NCBI GenBank assembly: GCA_021803885.1
Contig: JAJZKY010000116.1
Location: forward strand, 1 to 10,173
Direction: 5' to 3'
Origin: Planctomycetota bacterium
GTDB lineage: Bacteria > Planctomycetota > Phycisphaerae > WQYP01 > JAJZKY01
Length of the DNA stretch: 10,173 bases
Below, in pieces: positions 6,552 through 10,173 of this stretch. How positions within the stretch are numbered: the first letter of the stretch is position 1; the number at the start of each line of letters is the position of its first letter. Made by a program: the position numbers and the translations under genes. Under the pieces are notes generated by a model that made no database searches, had not been told where the DNA came from, and worked only from the letters and a program-made list of their open reading frames with translations.

Positions 6552-8270
6552 TTATGACGAGCGGACTTCCTCCGCGGTTTTACCCAGCGCCGTAATCTGC
6601 ACCAGTTTCGCGTTTTCCTCATCTGGTACGAGATCGGAATGGCACGCCATCGGTTTATCCTTATGCGCGAGTTTATGAATTTCTTCCTGCGTAAGCACGC
6701 CTCGCTGCTTCAGCAGTTCTAATCCGTCGGCAGAAACGCCCGTTGATTTTGAAGCGGTTTTGACCGGTACAAACGCCGCATCTTTTCCGCTGGCAAACTC
6801 CTGAATCTCCTTGCTGATCCGCATGGAGCACCAATCATGCCCGCACATCGCGCAGAAATCGGTATCAACCTCGAGATCTTCATCATGAAGTGCTCGCGCA
6901 GTATGCCCGTCAAACGCCAGTTCAAACATCTTCGGCCAATTCAACGCCGCCCGGGCCTTGGACATGTCATCATCCCATTGCCGGGCACCGGTGATGCCGC
7001 GGGCAATGTCACCCGCATGGGCGGCAATCTTATAGGCGATACATCCCGCCTTGACATCCTGTGCCTTGGGCAGACCGACATGCTCCTTGGGAGTCACATA
7101 GCAGAGCATCGCTGCTCCGGCCCGCGCCGCTTCGGTCGCGCCGATGGCGCTGGTGATATGGTCGTAACCGGGAAACACATCCGTCGTCAGCGGCCCCAGC
7201 ACGTAGAACGGGGCGTCGTCACAAACCCGTTGCTCCAGCTGCATGTTCAGTGCAATCTGATCCATCGGTACGTGCCCCGGGCCTTCCACCATCACCTGTA
7301 CACCCGCCTCGCGGGCCCGCTGCACCAGTTCACCCAGCGTTCGGAGTTCCGCCAGTTGGGCCGCATCGGTGGCGTCGGCGCAGCAACCGGGCCGCAGACC
7401 ATCCCCCAGGGAATACGTCACATCATATTGCCGCATGATGGCGGATATTTCATCAAATAATTCGTACATCGGATTCTGCTTGTTGTGTACGATCATCCAT
7501 TTCGCCAGCAGGCTCCCGCCACGACTCACAATGCCGGTAAGGCGATTTTTTACCAATGGCAGATGTTCCTTCAAGACGCCGGCATGAATGGTGAAATAAT
7601 CCACGCCCTGCTGCGCCTGGCGTTCAATTTCCGCCAGAATAATGTCGTAGTTCAGGTCTTCAATCCGGCGGCCGATGATCATCGAATAAATCGGAACGGT
7701 TCCGATCGGAATCGTACTGTTGTCGATAATCGCCTGTCGGCATTCCACCAAATTTCCCCCGGTGGAAAGATCCATAAGCGTATCGGCCCCATATTTCTGC
7801 GCCCATTTGAGTTTCTCGACTTCTTCAGCAGTGTTGGAACTCACCGGCGATGCTCCAATGTTCGCGTTGATTTTCGTGCTGATCATCCGGCCGATGCCCG
7901 TCGGATCCAGACGCTTCGGGGCCGCCCGTCCGCGGAACGCCTCCGGGTTGTTAATAATGGTCCATCGCTGATCGACCGTTTGATTCACCCACAACTGTGC
8001 CGCGTCACCGGTTGCTCCGGGATGACCGACCGCCTCAATCGGGCCGAAATCCAGCTCCATGGGAGAATTTACCGCAGCTTTACCACCGGCACCGGCGAGA
8101 TGGCGGATATTAGCGGGAATCACCAGCCGACCGCGGGCCACCTCCTGCCGGATGTACTCGGGCGTCTGGGCCTCACGCTGTGCGACACGCACCATTTGGG
8201 GGGTAATCATGCCCGCCCGTGCAAATTCATATTGGGTAACAAGATTTTTCGTTGCATCGCTGCGAATCAT
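6552..8270 (-). CDS. thiC: Phosphomethylpyrimidine synthase ThiC
   Basis: This radical-SAM enzyme rearranges 5-aminoimidazole ribotide into 4-amino-5-hydroxymethyl-2-methylpyrimidine phosphate, the pyrimidine half of thiamine. The 572-residue protein is close to standard bacterial length (E. coli has 631, with a longer N-terminus). Recognisable blocks are [15 protein letters not shown] (128-142), DLSTGGN (167-173), DYFTIHAGV (224-232), [11 protein letters not shown] (249-259), [10 protein letters not shown] (287-296), [13 protein letters not shown] (327-339) and [20 protein letters not shown] (358-377). The C-terminal C473-x2-C476-x4-C481 motif (CAMCGHDWC) binds the 4Fe-4S cluster in the order special to ThiC. 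The ATG at 8270 is preceded by AAAGGAG with 7 nt spacing. The leader carries a TPP riboswitch, so expression should fall when thiamine pyrophosphate is plentiful. No other thi gene is in the window. Certain identification. Confidence 0.98.
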   Translation of the reverse strand: MIRSDATKNLVTQYEFARAGMITPQMVRVAQREAQTPEYIRQEVARGRLVIPANIRHLAGAGGKAAVNSPMELDFGPIEAVGHPGATGDAAQLWVNQTVDQRWTIINNPEAFRGRAAPKRLDPTGIGRMISTKINANIGASPVSSNTAEEVEKLKWAQKYGADTLMDLSTGGNLVECRQAIIDNSTIPIGTVPIYSMIIGRRIEDLNYDIILAEIERQAQQGVDYFTIHAGVLKEHLPLVKNRLTGIVSRGGSLLAKWMIVHNKQNPMYELFDEISAIMRQYDVTYSLGDGLRPGCCADATDAAQLAELRTLGELVQRAREAGVQVMVEGPGHVPMDQIALNMQLEQRVCDDAPFYVLGPLTTDVFPGYDHITSAIGATEAARAGAAMLCYVTPKEHVGLPKAQDVKAGCIAYKIAAHAGDIARGITGARQWDDDMSKARAALNWPKMFELAFDGHTARALHDEDLEVDTDFCAMCGHDWCSMRISKEIQEFASGKDAAFVPVKTASKSTGVSADGLELLKQRGVLTQEEIHKLAHKDKPMACHSDLVPDEENAKLVQITALGKTAEEVRSS

Positions 8271-8278
8271 TGAACGGC

Positions 8279-8285
8279 TCCTTTA
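8279..8285 (-). promoter_or_regulatory. Ribosome binding site of thiC
   Basis: AAAGGAG on the minus strand ends 8 positions from the ATG at 8270, leaving a 7-nt spacer. This is the element a translation-controlling riboswitch would have to mask. I found no perfect anti-SD partner (CTCCTTT) in the leader. Confidence 0.75.
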
Positions 8286-8313
8286 ATTGGCGGCCGACAA
8301 CCGGATGCGGAAA

Positions 8314-8340
8314 ATGCGATTTCACGATGTTGAATCGCAT
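8314..8340 (-). promoter_or_regulatory. Hairpin in the riboswitch expression platform of thiC
   Basis: On the minus strand ATGCGATT (8340-8333) pairs perfectly with AATCGCAT (8321-8314) around an 11-nt loop. It can be extended by an A-T pair, two G-U pairs and a G-C into the conserved GGGA of the aptamer. Its left arm is also the 3' strand of aptamer stem P1, so this hairpin and P1 exclude each other. Only about four T follow the right arm, so it is weak as an intrinsic terminator and better read as an anti-P1 stem formed when TPP is absent. Confidence 0.55.
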
Positions 8341-8423
8341 TCCCTACGCCGGTGCCAGCCGGGTCAGGTTCCAAGGGTGTATTCTCAGTCCCGCGACTCC
8401 GCAGGACACCCCTAGCGATTCAA
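8330..8423 (-). ncRNA. TPP riboswitch (THI-box aptamer) in the thiC leader
   Basis: All hallmarks of the thiamine pyrophosphate aptamer are present in order on the minus strand: GGGGTG (8412-8407); a 7-bp P3 stem, TCCTGCG with CGCGGGA (8406-8400 and 8395-8389, one G-T pair) closed by GAGT; the invariant CTGAGA (8388-8383); CACCCTTGGAACCTGA, whose AACCTGA is at 8370-8364; a P5 stem of CCGG pairs; and GCGTAGGGA (8349-8341). P1 is a perfect 9-bp helix between TTGAATCGC (8423-8415) and GCGATTCAA (8338-8330). If transcription starts near 8419-8420, about six of these pairs remain in the RNA. Position directly upstream of thiC is the classical arrangement; TPP binding normally turns expression off. 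Confidence 0.95.
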
Positions 8424-8425
8424 TC

Positions 8426-8434
8426 AGTATAACA
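8426..8434 (-). promoter_or_regulatory. Extended -10 promoter of thiC (predicted)
   Basis: TGTTATACT on the minus strand fits an extended -10 element (TGn plus TATACT, hexamer at 8431-8426). It places the transcription start near 8420-8418, inside the 5' strand of aptamer stem P1. No TTGACA-like -35 is found at 17-18 bp; that place is occupied by a GAGCATGC element (8457-8450), a copy of which overlaps the stop of the kinase gene. Lack of a -35 is normal for extended -10 promoters. The promoter is predicted by sequence only. Confidence 0.45.
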
Positions 8435-8435
8435 T

Positions 8436-8480
8436 CTTCAATGGCTTCCGCATGCTCGGCAGTAACGCCTGAAGTTTTTT
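8436..8480 (+). terminator. Possible plus-strand terminator opposite the thiC promoter
   Basis: On the plus strand CTTCA (8436-8440) and GGC (8443-8445) can pair with GCC (8467-8469) and TGAAG (8470-8474), with a 2-nt bulge, followed directly by six T (8475-8480). The enclosed loop has a small CCG/CGG stem of its own. The shape fits an intrinsic terminator for rightward transcription, but no plus-strand gene ends here. At most it would stop antisense transcripts running through thiC. The bulge and the long loop make it weak. Confidence 0.22.
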
Positions 8481-8517
8481 ACCGACTCTCGATTGATAAT
8501 GTCTCCCCGGAGCATGC

Positions 8518-10113
8518 TCATAAATGGCGTGGGGTCGATTCGCATTTCAATTCCCCATCCTGTTGCGATTTACTGTTGTCCGAGCGGTCGTCTGGGGTGA
8601 CGGGCGGATATTCAAATCGAATCTCAAACCATCCGCCTGCCTCCGATCGGACACTGACCATGCCGCCGATGTTTTCCACCGCCTGGCGGACAATCGAGAG
8701 CCCCAGGCCGCTGTGCCGATGCGAGTCGGCACGGGCGTGATCACCGCGCCAAAATCGTTCAAAGACCATATGGGCATCCTGCGATGGAATCTGGCTGCCG
8801 GTATTTCCGATCTCCATAACGAACGATTTTGAGTTGAAATGACCGCTGATCCTGATGGTGCCGCCGTCATTCACATACGCAACCGCATTATCAATGACAT
8901 TTCGCAGCACGATGCGCAGCAACTCCTTCGGCGCCCTGATAACCGCCGGATTGGCCAGCTTGATTTGGGTGGTGATGTGACGCTGGTGAATTTCGGCCGA
9001 TCGCTCGTCCAGCAGGCACTGGATCATTGTAACGTAGTCACAATCTTCAAGCGGATGAGTTCGGGCTCCGTGCGCTTCCAGCCGTGCCAGCACCAGTAGA
9101 TTTTCAACCAATTGCTGCATTTGCATTTCGCTCGCCAGCACGTCCCGAAAAATGCGCCGATATTCTTCCGCCTCCCTTGGACGTGATACCGCCAATTCTG
9201 TCGCAGCCCGCATACCCGCCAGCGGCGTTCGCAATTCGTGTGCAATGTCCGCCGTCAGTGCTTTTTCGCGATTGACCGTATCCTCAACCCTCTGCAGGAG
9301 CTGATTCAATCGGTCGATAATGGGCCGGAGTTCCTTTGGGGCATCGGCAATGGCGACCCGGTCGCTCAGGTTCTTCGTACCGACGCGCGTGATGGCGTCC
9401 GCAACCTTGTCGACCGATCTGAATCCCCGCTCCAGCAGATGCCACATGACGGCTGCGGATAGCAGCGTCGCCGCAGAACACGCGACGATTAATGACCATC
9501 CAAGGCTATCGAGTGCCGCATCCAATTCGCCGGTCGACTTGGCAACCGCAATGATGTAATGCCGAAGCTTGGCCCGGTCGGGATGATGCGGCCCGTCCTC
9601 TCGGTGCTCAGCGGTGGGGCGAACATGAGTCAAATGATGGTTGGGCCCGGGATCCTGCTGACCGTGCTGATGCTGTCCATGTTGTTCGTCATCATCCGGC
9701 TTGCGGACGATCTGAAAAATATACTCGCGGGCCGCACGGTGCTTGAAAAACGTCACAAGCAGAAATGACCCACCGTGTGTGGGATGCGGGTCGAATCGCA
9801 GTTGGTGGCCGTGCAGTGCGCCGGCGACAAGCAGAGACTGACCGCGGCGTGTCCATATCTGGTAATAGCGCGGCAGTTCCAGTCCCGAGGGCCCCGCACG
9901 ATGGGACGAATCTTCACCCAGATGAATCCCTTGGTGTGAATCCCAGTCAATCGCATTGATCAGGAGTACGGCCCGCGACCGCATCGATAGGTCAAATCGC
10001 GACACAAATGCCCGCCGCAGACTGACATACAGCGTCACCCCGAGCCCCGCGAGAAGAACGGCAATGGCAATGGCACAGGAGAGCGTCAGCCGAATTCGCA
10101 ATGAGTATTTCAT
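8518..10113 (-). CDS. Two-component sensor histidine kinase, heavy-metal-sensor-like, with His-rich periplasmic loop
   Basis: The 531-residue protein has a first membrane helix (about 8-32), an extracytoplasmic loop (about 33-204), a second helix (about 205-227), a HAMP linker (about 227-279), a HisKA domain with ADIAHELRTP and phospho-acceptor H292, and a HATPase domain (about 392-502). The ATPase shows the N-box NVIDNA (N405, N409), GNTGSQIP in place of DxGxG (common in copper/silver sensor kinases), the F-box FERFWRG and GLGLSIV (469-475). The loop ends in IIAVAKSTGELDAALDSL, typical of heavy-metal sensor kinases. Unusually, residues 140-177 carry nine histidines among Asp, Gln and Gly, which could bind metal ions. 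The ATG at 10113 overlaps the response-regulator stop by 4 nt (ATGA), so this start is preferred to one 18 codons upstream inside that gene. The polar C-terminal tail after about 503 is not conserved domain. The signal sensed is inferred only. Confidence 0.92.
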   Translation of the reverse strand: MKYSLRIRLTLSCAIAIAVLLAGLGVTLYVSLRRAFVSRFDLSMRSRAVLLINAIDWDSHQGIHLGEDSSHRAGPSGLELPRYYQIWTRRGQSLLVAGALHGHQLRFDPHPTHGGSFLLVTFFKHRAAREYIFQIVRKPDDDEQHGQHQHGQQDPGPNHHLTHVRPTAEHREDGPHHPDRAKLRHYIIAVAKSTGELDAALDSLGWSLIVACSAATLLSAAVMWHLLERGFRSVDKVADAITRVGTKNLSDRVAIADAPKELRPIIDRLNQLLQRVEDTVNREKALTADIAHELRTPLAGMRAATELAVSRPREAEEYRRIFRDVLASEMQMQQLVENLLVLARLEAHGARTHPLEDCDYVTMIQCLLDERSAEIHQRHITTQIKLANPAVIRAPKELLRIVLRNVIDNAVAYVNDGGTIRISGHFNSKSFVMEIGNTGSQIPSQDAHMVFERFWRGDHARADSHRHSGLGLSIVRQAVENIGGMVSVRSEAGGWFEIRFEYPPVTPDDRSDNSKSQQDGELKCESTPRHL

Positions 10114-10173
10114 TCTGGCGCCACCAGCACATAACCAAGACCTCGACGCGTATGGATCATCCGGCATCCTGCG
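10110..10173 (-). CDS. OmpR/PhoB-family response regulator, last codons only
   Basis: In the frame ending at TGA 10112-10110 the minus strand reads MIHTRRGLGYVLVAPE preceded by AGCR at the window edge. IxTxRGxGYxL is the hallmark of the C-terminal beta-hairpin of the OmpR-type winged-helix DNA-binding domain. The gene runs on beyond the right edge. Its stop overlaps the kinase ATG as ATGA, so regulator and kinase form a translationally coupled two-component pair, regulator first. Only about 20 codons are visible, so nothing can be said of the receiver domain. Confidence 0.85.
   Translation of the reverse strand, partial: AGCRMIHTRRGLGYVLVAPE

Noticed and set aside
7485..8273. Plus-strand open frame of 262 codons opposite thiC
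   Set aside because: Antisense to the certain thiC gene, no recognisable domain, and no ribosome binding site that would set it apart.
9583..9720. Suspicion that the His-rich stretch of the kinase is a frameshift artefact
   Set aside because: The frame is intact on both sides, with typical sensor sequence before it and IIAVAKSTGELDAAL after it, so a double frameshift is not needed; it reads as a genuine low-complexity segment.

Overview
The window looks like chromosomal DNA of a Gram-negative bacterium of moderate GC content. HldD-type LPS heptose epimerase, a lipoprotein and several signal-peptide proteins imply an outer membrane and periplasm. The style of HldD, the long S41 protease N-terminus and the envelope genes of unknown role remind me of Planctomycetota (perhaps Phycisphaerae). 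That is a weak inference from general familiarity; nothing here fixes the phylum. I see no insertion sequence, phage gene, CRISPR array, tRNA or rRNA.

Left part (1-6510), all plus strand: the 3' end of an agmatine deiminase gene; an HldD-like NAD-dependent sugar-nucleotide epimerase; an unrecognised lipoprotein whose stop lies 2 nt before the start of a membrane-anchored polysaccharide deacetylase (NodB fold); a secreted alpha/beta-hydrolase esterase; a 254-bp spacer with a perfect inverted repeat; a large exported S41 (C-terminal processing) protease with a PDZ domain; and a small two-helix membrane protein directly behind it. Short gaps without clear terminators suggest one or two transcription units devoted mostly to envelope chemistry.

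Right part (6552-10173), all minus strand: thiC, converging on the small membrane protein gene; its leader with a complete TPP riboswitch and a likely extended -10 promoter; then a heavy-metal-sensor-like histidine kinase that overlaps by 4 nt the last codons of an OmpR-type response regulator cut by the window edge. The thiC leader is the best-resolved regulatory element. Its aptamer P1 3' strand can pair either with the transcript's 5' end or with a segment immediately downstream, a classical mutually exclusive switch. The kinase has a histidine-rich stretch in its extracytoplasmic loop, which suggests metal sensing.

No clearly new multi-gene system is evident. The most worthwhile leads are the lipoprotein/deacetylase pair, the His-rich sensor loop, the compact riboswitch architecture and the dyad before the S41 protease.
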